64,000 nt of DNA from Mesorhizobium sp. PAMC28654 (lineage in GTDB: Bacteria; Pseudomonadota; Alphaproteobacteria; Rhizobiales; Rhizobiaceae), in NCBI RefSeq assembly GCF_020616515.1, contig NZ_CP085135.1:3658001-3722000 (forward strand), given 5' to 3'. The notes below the pieces were generated by a model. That model was given only the letters and a program-made list of their open reading frames with translations. It was not told the origin of the DNA and ran no database searches. The position numbers and the translations under genes are program-made. Positions 8,820 through 20,196 of the stretch are shown one piece after another; within the stretch, counting starts at the first letter, position 1, and every line of letters starts with the position of its first letter.

Positions 8820-9647
8820 ATGACCGATGCCGTCTTCGATATCGACGCCTATTTCGCCCGCATCGGCCACACCGTCGGGAGCGACGCGTCGCTGGAAACG
8901 CTGCAGGCGCTGCATCAGCGGCACCCGCAAGCGATCCCCTTCGAAAATGTCGATCCTTTCCTAGGCCAGCCGGTGCGGCTTGACCTCGCCTCGTTGCAGA
9001 AGAAGATCATCGCCGATCACCGTGGCGGCTATTGCTTCGAGCACAATCTCATTTTCATGCATGCGCTGAAGGCGCTCGGTTTCGAGGTCAGCGGTCTCGC
9101 CGCGCGCGTGCTATGGGGCCAGCCCGAGGATGCCGTCACCACGCGTAGCCACATGCTGCTGCGTGTGGAACTCGGTGGCCGAACCCACATCGCAGATGTC
9201 GGCTTTGGCGGGATGACCCTGACCGCGCCGTTGCTGCTCGCACCGGGCTTGGAACAGCAGACGCCCCATGAAACGTTTCGCGTCGTCGAGACGGACGATC
9301 ACTTTCGGCTGCAGGCCAATGTTGGCGGCGATTGGCGCACACTCTACCGCTTCGACATGCAGCCGCAGCATGAGATCGATTATTCGGTCGCCAACTATTT
9401 CCTGTCGACCCATCCAACCTCGCATTTCCTGTCCACCATCGTCGCGGCACGCGCGTTGCCCGACCGGCGTTACGCGCTTCGTGGCAACCGGCTGTCGATC
9501 CATCATCTTGGTGGCCGCACCGAGCAGAAGGAGATGGCGACAGCGGCCGAGCTGACGGAGACGCTGGAGCATCTGCTCGAAATCATCATCCCAGACCGTG
9601 CGGCCTTCCAGGCCAAGCTACGGCAGAAGAAAATCGTGGAGTCCTAG
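8820..9647 (+). CDS. Arylamine N-acetyltransferase
   Basis: This 275-aa cytosolic enzyme transfers acetyl from acetyl-CoA to arylamines, hydrazines or related amines. The Cys-His-Asp triad is intact: Cys72 in RGGYCFEHN, His111 in [11 protein letters not shown] and Asp126 in HIADVGFGG. The length is typical. The gene stops 3 bp before the following LLM oxidoreductase starts, so the two are almost certainly co-transcribed. The start at 8820 gives the standard N-terminus with F..YFARIG. Confidence 0.93.
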   Translation: MTDAVFDIDAYFARIGHTVGSDASLETLQALHQRHPQAIPFENVDPFLGQPVRLDLASLQKKIIADHRGGYCFEHNLIFMHALKALGFEVSGLAARVLWGQPEDAVTTRSHMLLRVELGGRTHIADVGFGGMTLTAPLLLAPGLEQQTPHETFRVVETDDHFRLQANVGGDWRTLYRFDMQPQHEIDYSVANYFLSTHPTSHFLSTIVAARALPDRRYALRGNRLSIHHLGGRTEQKEMATAAELTETLEHLLEIIIPDRAAFQAKLRQKKIVES

Positions 9648-9650
9648 ACA

Positions 9651-10652
<1,002 letters not shown>

Positions 10653-10666
10653 CTATCTGTTTTCCT

Positions 10667-10710
10667 GCAATTCCGGGCGCGGAGCCGTTCCCACTTTTTG
10701 CCGGAATTGC
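10667..10710. repeat. Palindromic REP-like element, copy 2
   Basis: GCAATTCCGG (10667-10676) and its complement CCGGAATTGC (10701-10710) enclose a core containing CCGTTCCCACTTTTTG, close to the core of the element at 63591-63656. It sits 15 bp after the LLM stop codon and may end that transcript. Confidence 0.6.
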
Positions 10711-10781
10711 TTCAGGACACTTTTGCCGACGGCATCCTTTTGCTAAGGGCGGAACATCTCCCTCAAGATCGAGTCCCGCCT

Positions 10782-11576
10782 GTGAAAAATGACCATGACG
10801 CGCGAATGCAATTCGCCATCGAATTGGCGCGGCGCGCGGGCGAACTCGGGCTGAAATATTTCCGCGACCTCGACAGCTTGATCATCGAGAGCAAGGGCCA
10901 CCAGGATCTGGTCTCGGATGGTGACCGCGAGGTGGAGCTGTTCGTGCGCGCCGCCATCGCCGCCGAATACAAGCAGGATGGCATCGTCGGCGAGGAACAT
11001 GCCAGCGTTGCCGGATCGACGGGATATGTCTGGGTGATCGATCCCATCGACGGCACCGCGAATTTCGTGCGTGGGATTCCGGCCTGGGCCGTGGTGATTG
11101 CTTGCGCCAAGGATGGGCAAACCGTCGTCGGCGTGATCCATGAGCCGTCGACCGGCGAGACATTCCATTGCCGGCGTGGCGGTGGCGCATTCGTCAATGG
11201 CAGGCCGATCAAGGCCAGCACCGCCACCAGCCTTGAGGAAGGGTCGGTGGGAACCGGGTTTTCGAACCGGGCCGAGGCCGATAATATCGGCGTGCTGATC
11301 CGCCTCATCCTGGCGGAAGGCGGCGTATTCTTCCGCAATGCGTCCGGCGCGCTGATGCTGGCCTATGCGGCCGCCGGCAGGCTGCTTGGCTATGTCGAAG
11401 AGCACATGAACGCATGGGACTGCCTGGCCGGTCTGCTGCTGGTCGAGGAAGCCGGCGGTGCGATCGTGACACCGGACCCGAAGACGGTGCTGCAGGACGG
11501 AACACTGGTGATCGCCGGTGGAAAGGACATCTTTCCGAAACTGCAAGAGCTCTGCACGAACGCCTTCAAACTCTGA
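10782..11576 (+). CDS. Inositol monophosphatase family protein
   Basis: This Mg2+-dependent sugar/inositol phosphatase of about 264 aa carries the metal-binding GEEH segment, the core motif WVIDPIDGTANFVRGIP and the second-site motif NAWDCLAGLLLVEEAGG. Family members hydrolyse inositol-1-phosphate, histidinol phosphate, 3'-phosphoadenosine 5'-phosphate or fructose bisphosphate; the sequence does not settle which. No start has a good ribosome-binding site. I chose the GTG at 10782, with the ATG at 10806 as the alternative. It is convergent with the LacI-type regulator (15 bp between stops). Confidence 0.88.
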   Translation: MKNDHDARMQFAIELARRAGELGLKYFRDLDSLIIESKGHQDLVSDGDREVELFVRAAIAAEYKQDGIVGEEHASVAGSTGYVWVIDPIDGTANFVRGIPAWAVVIACAKDGQTVVGVIHEPSTGETFHCRRGGGAFVNGRPIKASTATSLEEGSVGTGFSNRAEADNIGVLIRLILAEGGVFFRNASGALMLAYAAAGRLLGYVEEHMNAWDCLAGLLLVEEAGGAIVTPDPKTVLQDGTLVIAGGKDIFPKLQELCTNAFKL

Positions 11577-11591
11577 CCTGCCCGGTCGAGA

Positions 11592-12653
11592 TCAGGCGCT
11601 CTGTGCAATCGCTCCCAGCGGACGGCATGAGTTGCGGATCATCAGGCGGCCCTTGAGGACCAGCTTGCGCGGCGGCGCGTCTCTGTTGCCGGCGAGACGA
11701 TCAAGCAGAAGATTGGCCGCCTGCTCGCCGATCGCCTGCACCGGCTGCGCCACGGTGGTCAGTTGCGGCTGAAAGACGTCCGACCACGGAAAATCGTCGA
11801 AGCAAGCAACCGAAATATCCTCCGGGCAGGACAGCCCGATGTCGCGGATCGCCTTCATCGTGCCGATGACCATCGGGTTGTTGGCCGAGAAGATCGCGCT
11901 TGGCCGATCATGCGAGGACAGCAGTTGCATGGTGGCGTTGTAGCCGTCGATCTCGTGGAAATTGCCGGAGCGAATCAACTCCTCCGCTATCGGCAGGCCG
12001 GCGGCGTGAAGCGCCTCGCGATATCCCGCCATGCGGTCATGCATGGGTGAAATATCGGATGTGCCGGTGATGTAGCCGATGCGTCGATGGCCAAGATTGA
12101 TCAGGTAGGTGATCGCGTCGAACACGGCGCGCTGGTTGTCGAGGACCACCGTATCGGTGTCGACGCCTTCGCAGATGCGGTCGAGCAGCACCACGGGCAC
12201 ATTGGCGTCATCGACGATCCCCTTGAGGATCGCACCGTCGCCGACGCGCGCCACGATCAGCCCGTCGACCATGCGGTCGAGCAGCAGCCTGATCTGGTCG
12301 TCCTGGGTGTTCAGATCTTCATCGGTGCAGCACAGCATGACCGCATAGCCTGCACGGTCGAAGGCCTGCTGGATCACCGAGACGACATCGGTGAAGAACG
12401 GGTTGGTGATGTGCGGGACGGTCAGGCCGATGGTGCGCGTCGTGCCCATCTTCAGGCTGCGGGCGATCGCGTTGCGTTTGTAACCGATATCGCGGATCGC
12501 CTGTTCGATGCGCTGGCTGAGCTCCGGACTGACGGTCGCCGTGCCGTTGATCAGCGCCGACACCGTGGCGACCGAGACACGCGCCGCATCGGCCACATGA
12601 AGCATGGTGGGGGCAGTGGATTTTCGCTGCCTTGTCCGCTTGGATTCTGCCAT
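11592..12653 (-). CDS. LacI family transcriptional regulator
   Basis: The protein is 353 aa. A helix-turn-helix with hinge (MLHVADAARVSVATVSALING, from residue 17) is followed by a periplasmic-binding-protein-like effector domain. The N-terminal extension is basic (KRTRQRK). It is divergent from a sugar ABC operon, and a perfect 12-bp LacI-type palindrome lies immediately upstream of its ATG, with a second copy over the putative ABC promoter. It is therefore probably a local, autoregulated repressor released by the transported sugar. The effector is unknown. The start overlaps no visible Shine-Dalgarno. Confidence 0.9.
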   Translation of the reverse strand: MAESKRTRQRKSTAPTMLHVADAARVSVATVSALINGTATVSPELSQRIEQAIRDIGYKRNAIARSLKMGTTRTIGLTVPHITNPFFTDVVSVIQQAFDRAGYAVMLCCTDEDLNTQDDQIRLLLDRMVDGLIVARVGDGAILKGIVDDANVPVVLLDRICEGVDTDTVVLDNQRAVFDAITYLINLGHRRIGYITGTSDISPMHDRMAGYREALHAAGLPIAEELIRSGNFHEIDGYNATMQLLSSHDRPSAIFSANNPMVIGTMKAIRDIGLSCPEDISVACFDDFPWSDVFQPQLTTVAQPVQAIGEQAANLLLDRLAGNRDAPPRKLVLKGRLMIRNSCRPLGAIAQSA

Positions 12654-12656
12654 TTT

Positions 12657-12668
12657 CGAAACGTTTCG
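12657..12668. promoter_or_regulatory. LacI-family operator 1
   Basis: CGAAACGTTTCG is a perfect palindrome with the central CG typical of LacI/GalR-type operators. It begins 3 bp upstream of the regulator's start codon, which suggests autorepression. Confidence 0.65.
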
Positions 12669-12754
12669 CCACCCTTTCGTTTGCCATACCTACGGAATGC
12701 AACGGTTTTTCGCAAGAATTGAAATGGGTCAATCCTGCGTTATCAGATATCGGC

Positions 12755-12783
12755 TTGACACGATCGAAACGTTTAGATTAGCG
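12755..12783 (+). promoter_or_regulatory. Promoter of the sugar ABC operon with LacI operator 2
   Basis: TTGACA (12755-12760) is a consensus -35 box. Seventeen bases later TTAGCG (12778-12783) is a weak -10 candidate. Between them CGAAACGTTTAG (12765-12776) matches operator 1 at 11 of 12 positions, so a bound repressor would cover the promoter spacer. Confidence 0.55.
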
Positions 12784-12826
12784 TTTGACGAGATTTGACG
12801 ACGACGGAAGGGAGGCCGCCATTGTC

Positions 12827-14412
12827 ATGGAACACGGCCATTCCCTTTCGTCGGAGCACAATGCGGTAGCGCCGGATCGCTCGGACACGGTCCTGAGCGC
12901 GGAGCATATTTCCAAGAGCTTCGGCGGCATCGCAGCGCTTACCGATGTCGGCTTCGACCTGCGTCGCGGCGAGGTCCACGCCTTGATGGGCGAAAACGGC
13001 GCCGGCAAATCGACGCTGATGAAGATCCTCTCCGGCGTCTATACCGGCTATGACGGCACGGTCCGCATCGACGGCAGCATGGTCAGCTTCACAGGCGTTC
13101 GTGACGCCGAGGATGCCGGCATCGCCATCATCCATCAGGAACTCAACCTGGTTCCTGAGCTCAGCGTCGCCGACAATATTTTTCTCGGGCGCGAGAAGCT
13201 GATCGCCGGGCTGATCGTCGACCGCAAGGCGAGCAGCCGCGCAGCCGCAGCATTGCTGCAGAGGCTCGGCATCGAACTCGATCCGGCGGCGCCTGTCGGT
13301 TCCCTGCGTGTCGGCGAGCAGCAATTGGTCGAGATCGCCAAGGCCTTGTCGATGTCGGCGCGCATCCTGATCATGGATGAACCGACCTCGGCGCTGTCGC
13401 CAGCCGAATGCCAAAGGCTGTTCCGGATCATCGGCCAGCTTGCCGAAAGCGGCGTCGCCATCGTCTACATCTCGCACCGCATCGATGAAGTCATGCATCT
13501 CGCTAATCGCGTCACCGTGTTTCGCGACGGACGCCATGTGTTGACCGAGTCGATGGACGAGTTGGACGAGAATGCCATCATTTCGGCGATGGTCGGGCGG
13601 GACCTGCTCGCATCCTCCCAAGATGAGCGGGATCCCGGCGGCAAGGTTGTGCTTTCGGTCAGCAACCTGTCCTTGGCGAAACCCGACCGTCAAGGCTGGC
13701 GGCTTGTGATCGATGGTATCAGCTTCGATCTTGCCGCCGGCGAAATCCTCGGCATAGGCGGGCTGCTGGGCTCGGGCCGTACCGAGATCCTGGAAGCGAT
13801 TTTCGGCTCCAGCGACGGTCGCACCGGCGGCGAAATCCGGATCGACGATGCGCCCGTGGATATCCGCTCACCCCGCGACGCAAGGCGGCTGGGCATCGCG
13901 CTGGTGACCGAGGACCGCAAGACGCAAGGCCTGCATCTGCAGGCGTCGATCACCGACAATGTCGCGCTGCCGCTGGTCGGTGCGCTGGCGCGGTTTGGCA
14001 TCCGCGCATTAGCCGGCGAACAGGGACTGGCGCGGCATGCGGTCAAAGCGCTCGGCATCCGCTGCGGGACCATCGACCAGCCAGCCGGCACGCTGTCCGG
14101 CGGCAACCAGCAGAAGGTCGTCATCGGCAAGTGGCTGGCGACGAGGCCAAGGGTACTGTTGCTGGACGAGCCGACGCGCGGCATCGACGTCGGTGCCAAG
14201 CGCGAGATCTACGACCTCATCTTCAAGCTGGCGCGGGACGGCCTCGCCATCGCCGTCATCAGTTCCGAACTGCCCGAGCTTCTGCATCTCTCCGACCGCA
14301 TCCTGGTGATGGCCGACGGCCGCCAGACAGGCATTCTTTCCCGCGATGCGGCCAGCGAAGAGGCGATCATGCGCCTCGCGGCACCCCGACGGACGATATC
14401 GAGACCAGCCGC

Positions 14413-14416
<4 letters not shown>
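12827..14416 (+). CDS. Sugar ABC transporter ATP-binding protein (two ATPase domains)
   Basis: The gene encodes a RbsA/MglA-type protein of 529 aa with two fused nucleotide-binding domains. Domain 1 has Walker A GENGAGKST and Walker B ILIMDEPTSAL. Domain 2 has a degenerate Walker A (GSGRTE), signature LSGGNQQKV and Walker B VLLLDEPTRGID. This asymmetry is standard for carbohydrate-type class II importers. The ATG at 12827 has GGGAGG 11 nt upstream and is preferred over a TTG at 12785 that falls just past the predicted -10. It overlaps the permease gene by ATGA. Confidence 0.93.
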
Positions 14417-15719
<1,303 letters not shown>

Positions 15720-15723
<4 letters not shown>

Positions 15724-16688
15724 CACGACGTGACATGCTGAAGCTTGCCGCCGTCACCGCGGCACTGCTGACCACGACGGCGCTGCTGACCACCGGCCAC
15801 GCCTATGCGCAGGACAAGAAGTGGAAGATCGGCTTTTCGCAGGTGACCACCATCGAACCGTGGCGCGCCCAGTTCAACAAGGACATCCTGGCCGAGGCCG
15901 CCAAGCATCCGAATGTCGAGCTGATCGTCACCGACGGCGAGGACAAAACCGAGAAGCAGGTCGCCGATGTCGAGAATCTGATCCGCCAGGAAGTCGACGC
16001 GCTGCTGATTTCGCCAAAGGAATCGGCAGGCCTGACCGGCGTCGTGCAGCAGGCTATCGACGCCAAGATCCCGGTCTTCGTGCTCGACCGCAATGTCGAC
16101 ACCAAGGACTTCACCCAGTTCGTCGGTGGCGACAACAAGCTGATCGGCCGCGCGGCCGGCGAATATGCCGTCGAGCTGCTGGGCGGCAAGGGCAAGGCCG
16201 CCGGCAATGTCGTCGAGATCTGGGGCGGCATGGGCACCGAGCCGGCGCATGACCGCCATGACGGTTTCCATGAATTCACCGACAAGGAGCCGGGCATCAA
16301 ATATCTGCTCGACCAGCAGTCCGGCGACTGGAAGCAGGACCAGGCCTACAACATCATGGCGACCGCGCTGCGCAACAACGAGAAGATCGATCTCGTCTAC
16401 GGCCACAACGACCCGATGGCCTATGGCGCCTATCTCGCCGCCAAGGATGTCGGCCGCGAGAAGGACATCAAGTTCATCGGCATCGACGGCCTGCCCAATG
16501 AAGGCGTGCAGCTGGTCAACAAGGGCGAACTGACGGCGACCTTCACCTATGTGACGCCGGGCGCCGAAGGGCTGCGGCAGGCGATCAAGTTCCTGAACGG
16601 CGAGAAGGTTGAAAAGACCATCACCTTGCCGACGCAGAAGATCACCAAGGAGAATGCCGCTCAGGTGCTGAAGGACAACGGCCTCTGA
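15720..16688 (+). CDS. Sugar ABC transporter periplasmic substrate-binding protein
   Basis: This 322-aa type I periplasmic binding protein has a signal sequence with RR and an alanine/threonine-rich core, cleaved probably after AYAQ near residue 31. The segments IGFSQVTTIEPWRAQFNKDI and GHNDPMAYGAYLAAKD resemble YtfQ/ribose-type binding proteins, so a pentose, hexofuranose or sugar alcohol is plausible. The ligand is not determined. It is translationally coupled to the permease (ATGA) and has an added strong Shine-Dalgarno (TTGGAGG), which fits the higher expression usual for binding proteins. It is the last gene of the operon. Confidence 0.93.
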
Positions 16689-16699
16689 GGCGAGACTTC

Positions 16700-16729
16700 C
16701 CTGCCGGGTGCCTCTGGGCGCCCGGCAGG
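16700..16729 (+). terminator. Terminator-like hairpin after the sugar ABC operon
   Basis: CCTGCCGGG (16700-16708) pairs with CCCGGCAGG (16721-16729). Counting one T-G pair, the stem extends to 13 bp with a TCTG loop. It begins 12 bp after the stop codon and lies between convergent genes, so it may serve both strands. No T-run follows. Confidence 0.65.
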
Positions 16730-16735
16730 ATCGAC

Positions 16736-17197
16736 CTACGCCAGCCTGGCCAGCAGCTTCATGAAGGTGGCGATCTCCTTGGGCGAGAGCGGTTCTAGCG
16801 TTTCCCGAGTGATCTCACGCGCGAGCGGGATCAGGCGCTCGATTGCGTCGCGGCCTTCCGCCGTCAGATTGACCAGCAGCCGCCTCTTGTCGACTTCATG
16901 CTTTGAGAGCTCGACCAGGCCGCGCGCCTTCAGCCTGTCGATCACGCCCTTCACCGTCGCAGCGTCCATGGCGATCAGCGTGCCCAGCTGGTTCTGCGAG
17001 GTCTCGCCGACATCGCGCAGCTTGGCGAGTGCCGCGAATTGCGGTGGCGTCAGGTCGGCGATATGCGCGGCGAAGATCGAGACATGGCGCTGGTGCGCCT
17101 TGCGCAGGATGAAACCGACCTGCTCCTGCAGGTGGTAATCGTGATCGTCGGCCTCTTCGGCCTCGACCAGCTTGAGCAGGTTGTCCTCGGCGCTCAC
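16736..17197 (-). CDS. MarR family transcriptional regulator, last gene of the hydroxylase operon
   Basis: This 153-aa winged-helix protein has the recognition region TSQNQLGTLIAMDAATVKGVIDRLKARGLV (about residues 66-95) and a basic wing (HEVDKRRLLVNLT). It starts at a GTG overlapping the stop of the DUF1185 gene (GTGA), so it is translated from the operon message. It probably senses the substrate or an intermediate of this pathway, as MarR proteins of aromatic and nicotinate catabolism do. The ligand is inferred only. Confidence 0.88.
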   Translation of the reverse strand: MSAEDNLLKLVEAEEADDHDYHLQEQVGFILRKAHQRHVSIFAAHIADLTPPQFAALAKLRDVGETSQNQLGTLIAMDAATVKGVIDRLKARGLVELSKHEVDKRRLLVNLTAEGRDAIERLIPLAREITRETLEPLSPKEIATFMKLLARLA

Positions 17198-17778
17198 CGC
17201 AGCCCGTCCCAGGCCTTGATACCGTCGGCCGCGAGGCCGCCCATGCGGTCATGCACGCGGGGGCCGCAGGTCATGGCGAGGCAGAACAGGATCTCCTCGG
17301 GGCGCGGACCATCGCTGATGCCGACTTCCATGGCGTCGAAATGGCTGCGCACATAGGCAGCGTTGATGTGACCGAGCGGCACATCAAGCCGAGAGCCGAA
17401 GGCGCCGACCTTCTTGGCCGACGGCACGATCGCCTTGGCGTCGCCGAGCCGCTCGCGCATGGCGTAGCCGCCCGGTACATGCCAAAGCGCACCGTGCTCC
17501 AGCTCGCCGGCGGTGCCGACGATGGCGCCCTTGCCATAGCCGTCGATCTGTTTCACGTCACCGCCGAGCGCCGCAATCAACCGGTCGGCGAGCAGCAGGC
17601 CGAGCGGCTTGAGGTCGTCCATGGCGCTCTGCAAGTCCTCGACATAGCGTCCAGCGAACGGATTCTTGACCAGCGCCATGGCGGCGGCGCGGCGGCGCGG
17701 CACTTTTGCGACCGGTCCGCCCTCGTGAAATATCTCTTCGGTCAGAACCGCGATCTTGCGGATCGGAAACTCAGGCAT
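17194..17778 (-). CDS. DUF1185 family protein ('amino acid synthesis' family)
   Basis: This 194-aa protein starts at MPEFPIRKIAVLTEEIFHEGG and contains RRRAAAMALVKNPFAGRYVEDL and KGAIVGTAGELEHGALWHVPGG, the hallmarks of DUF1185. The family has no established enzymatic role despite its database name. The gene overlaps UPF0280 upstream by 8 bp and the MarR gene downstream by 4 bp. Co-occurrence with 6-hydroxynicotinate reductase suggests a step after ring reduction, for example ring opening. That is a hypothesis from context. Confidence 0.8.
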   Translation of the reverse strand: MPEFPIRKIAVLTEEIFHEGGPVAKVPRRRAAAMALVKNPFAGRYVEDLQSAMDDLKPLGLLLADRLIAALGGDVKQIDGYGKGAIVGTAGELEHGALWHVPGGYAMRERLGDAKAIVPSAKKVGAFGSRLDVPLGHINAAYVRSHFDAMEVGISDGPRPEEILFCLAMTCGPRVHDRMGGLAADGIKAWDGLR

Positions 17779-18655
17779 GGGCAACTTCCTTCCCTGGACT
17801 TTTGTTGGGCGCGGCAAGCGCCATTGAACCACTGATGCGGGCCTCACCGCCAAGAAACAGCGCCGATGCGGCAATCAGGCCGCGCCGGCGAAAATCTTCG
17901 GCGACAGCAAGGCCATTGTCCAGCGCCCGCGCCACTTCGCCAAGTGCAAGCGTGCCGACGCCTTGTGTCACAAGCCGCGCGCCGAGATCTGTGTCGGGCG
18001 ACAGTTCGTGTGCGGGAGTGCGCTTGATATCGGGATTGCCGGGCAGGTCGACGGCGTTGGCAATGAGCGTCGCCGCCGCATCGGCCTCGGCGCCAGTCCG
18101 CGCCAGCACGGTGACGGCGTCGGCAATGCCGAGTGAGAAGGAGCGGCCGCGCCAGCCACTGGTGGCGACACCACGAGCGCTATCTTCCGAGCGGATCGTG
18201 ATCCGGTCCGCGATGTCGGGGCCGGTGCCGGCGACCGCCAAGCCCATTGACTGGCCCCTGCCGATATGGAGAGCGCAATCGCCGCCATTGTTGACATAGG
18301 CGCGATCGAGCTTGCGACCGGCAAGCAGTGCCGCGAGCATTTCGTCGGCTACCGATCCAGCGACGGCGGCCATCGGCGTGATGAAGCATTCCGCTAGGGG
18401 TATGATGGCTGCTTCCATGCGGCGCGCCGTTGGACCGGCGAAAGTGCGCGGCGCCAGGAAAAATGCCGGGAGCCGCAATTCGGGAAGCTCCTCGACCAGT
18501 TCGATCAGGATCGTCTGGAAGCGCTCGACGGCCTGGCCGTAGGCCAAGCGGCATTCCTGCGCCTCGCCAAAGGCCTCGACGATCAGGTCGATCGGTCCGT
18601 GGTTGAGATGCAGCCGCTTGCCGTCCTGCAACCAATGTACTTGCGGGCCTTCCAT
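17771..18655 (-). CDS. UPF0280 family protein (ApbE-like fold)
   Basis: This 294-aa protein has the UPF0280 core AGSVADEMLAALL, AYVNNGGDCALHI and a GWRGRSFSLGIADAVTVLA stretch. The family is related to the ApbE FAD:protein FMN transferases by fold, but its activity is unassigned. The start ATG shares one base with the stop of the reductase gene (TGATG), so the two are co-translated. In this setting it might flavinylate or otherwise mature the reductase or hydroxylase, or act on a ring intermediate. Neither is shown. Confidence 0.82.
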   Translation of the reverse strand: MEGPQVHWLQDGKRLHLNHGPIDLIVEAFGEAQECRLAYGQAVERFQTILIELVEELPELRLPAFFLAPRTFAGPTARRMEAAIIPLAECFITPMAAVAGSVADEMLAALLAGRKLDRAYVNNGGDCALHIGRGQSMGLAVAGTGPDIADRITIRSEDSARGVATSGWRGRSFSLGIADAVTVLARTGAEADAAATLIANAVDLPGNPDIKRTPAHELSPDTDLGARLVTQGVGTLALGEVARALDNGLAVAEDFRRRGLIAASALFLGGEARISGSMALAAPNKSPGKEVAHA

Positions 18656-20196
18656 CACTCGGCCCCGTTCGAAGTGGAACGGCGCAATTGCGCCAGCGGC
18701 GGCCACGGATTGCCGGCCGGAGAACTCGTGCCGCGACGCGGATTGAGATACTCGCCGCCCTTGGCCACGATGTCCTCGACGCTGCGGATTTCGGCTTCAT
18801 AGCCGCCGAGCCTGACATAGTCGTCGCGGCGCAAGGTGAACTCGATCGGCGCCACCAGCGCCGGGGTCGGCACATAGCCGAAGGCGCCCTCCGGCACCCT
18901 GGTAACATCAACCATCAGCGTGATGCCGCCACCCGGCCAGACATAGACCGGCGCCCCGCCGACAGTCACATAGGTGGTCAGCCCCTGCACCGAACGGGTG
19001 AGATTGACCGGGTTCTCGGTGACGCCGGCGCGCAGCGAACCGCCGGCGCCGCCGATGAACAGCACGGTGCACAGCGCCGGCTCGCAATTGTCCTCGATCA
19101 GTCCGACAGACTTCTGCAGCCGCTCGGGAAACGGCTTCTGTACAGGTTTCAGATCGTCATCGAGCTCGTAATAGGCGAACTGCTCGCCAGTGGTCGAAAC
19201 CATCAGCAGCGACAGGCCCGGGCGCGCGCCCTTCCTGGCGTTCCATTCACCGAGGATCGACAGCGGGTCGGATATGCTGGTGCCGCCCCAGCCGAGGCCG
19301 GGCTCCGACACCTTGAAATAGCGGCCCGGCGTTGAGCGGCGGCCGATGATTTTTATGCCGGTATCCTGCCAGCCCAGCACCTTGCCGGCCTGATGCTCGG
19401 AAACGACGCCGGTGATGTGGTCGTCGACCACCACCACTTCGTCGACCAGGCCGCGCCATTGCGTGGCGAACATGCCGATCGTCGCCGAGCCGCAGCCGAC
19501 GCGCATGCGGTGTTCCTGCTTGCCGTCGATGACAGGTGGTTTGCCGGCTTCGACGATGATGGTGGCGCCGCCGTCGATGGCAAGTTCCACCGGCTTGCGG
19601 TTGCACAGGTTGAGCAGGGCGTCGCAGGTGGCGCGACCCTCCGCCTTGGAGCCACCGGTCAAATGATGCACGCCGCCCAGCGACAGCATCTGCGATCCAT
19701 ATTCGCCGGTGGTGACATGGCCGATCGCCTCGCCTTGCGATCGCACGACAGCCGTTTCGGGTCCGATATGGCGGTCGGTGTCGATCTTCACCTTGACGCC
19801 GCAGTAGGAGAAGATGCCTTCGGTGACCACGGTGACGAGATCGACACCCTCGACCTCCTGGCTGACGATGAAGGGGGCCGGCTTGTAGTCGGGATAGGTG
19901 GTGCCCGCGCCTATTGCCGTGACGAAGCGGCGGCCGGTGTTGACCAGGTCGCCATCCCATGCCTCGCCCTCGGCGACGAAAGGCACCACGGCAGCGCCTG
20001 TCTCGGCAGCGTGATCGAGGATGGTCAGCGGGTCCATCCGCACGATGCGGCCGCCGACATTGCCGTAGCGGTCGCAGGCGCCGGTGCGGCCATCGGCGAT
20101 GTAGCACATGACCGGGCAGGCATCGCAGCGGATCTTCTCGGCCACCAGCTTCTCGCCGGGATCATGGGTTTCGAAGCGTTCGGCAAGCTCGCTCAT
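18655..20196 (-). CDS. 6-hydroxynicotinate reductase-like Fe-S flavoenzyme
   Basis: This 513-aa protein has an N-terminal cysteine cluster KIRCDACPVMCYIADGRTGACD (Cys24, 27, 31 and 41) expected to hold a 4Fe-4S centre. A long conserved body includes GSQMLSLGGVHHLTGG and CTVLFIGGAGGSLRAG. It matches the family named after the Eubacterium barkeri enzyme that reduces 6-hydroxynicotinate to 1,4,5,6-tetrahydro-6-oxonicotinate. Its start overlaps the hydroxylase stop (ATGA). A hydroxylating step directly upstream in the same operon supports an N-heterocycle pathway. The exact substrate is not provable here. Confidence 0.8.
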   Translation of the reverse strand: MSELAERFETHDPGEKLVAEKIRCDACPVMCYIADGRTGACDRYGNVGGRIVRMDPLTILDHAAETGAAVVPFVAEGEAWDGDLVNTGRRFVTAIGAGTTYPDYKPAPFIVSQEVEGVDLVTVVTEGIFSYCGVKVKIDTDRHIGPETAVVRSQGEAIGHVTTGEYGSQMLSLGGVHHLTGGSKAEGRATCDALLNLCNRKPVELAIDGGATIIVEAGKPPVIDGKQEHRMRVGCGSATIGMFATQWRGLVDEVVVVDDHITGVVSEHQAGKVLGWQDTGIKIIGRRSTPGRYFKVSEPGLGWGGTSISDPLSILGEWNARKGARPGLSLLMVSTTGEQFAYYELDDDLKPVQKPFPERLQKSVGLIEDNCEPALCTVLFIGGAGGSLRAGVTENPVNLTRSVQGLTTYVTVGGAPVYVWPGGGITLMVDVTRVPEGAFGYVPTPALVAPIEFTLRRDDYVRLGGYEAEIRSVEDIVAKGGEYLNPRRGTSSPAGNPWPPLAQLRRSTSNGAE

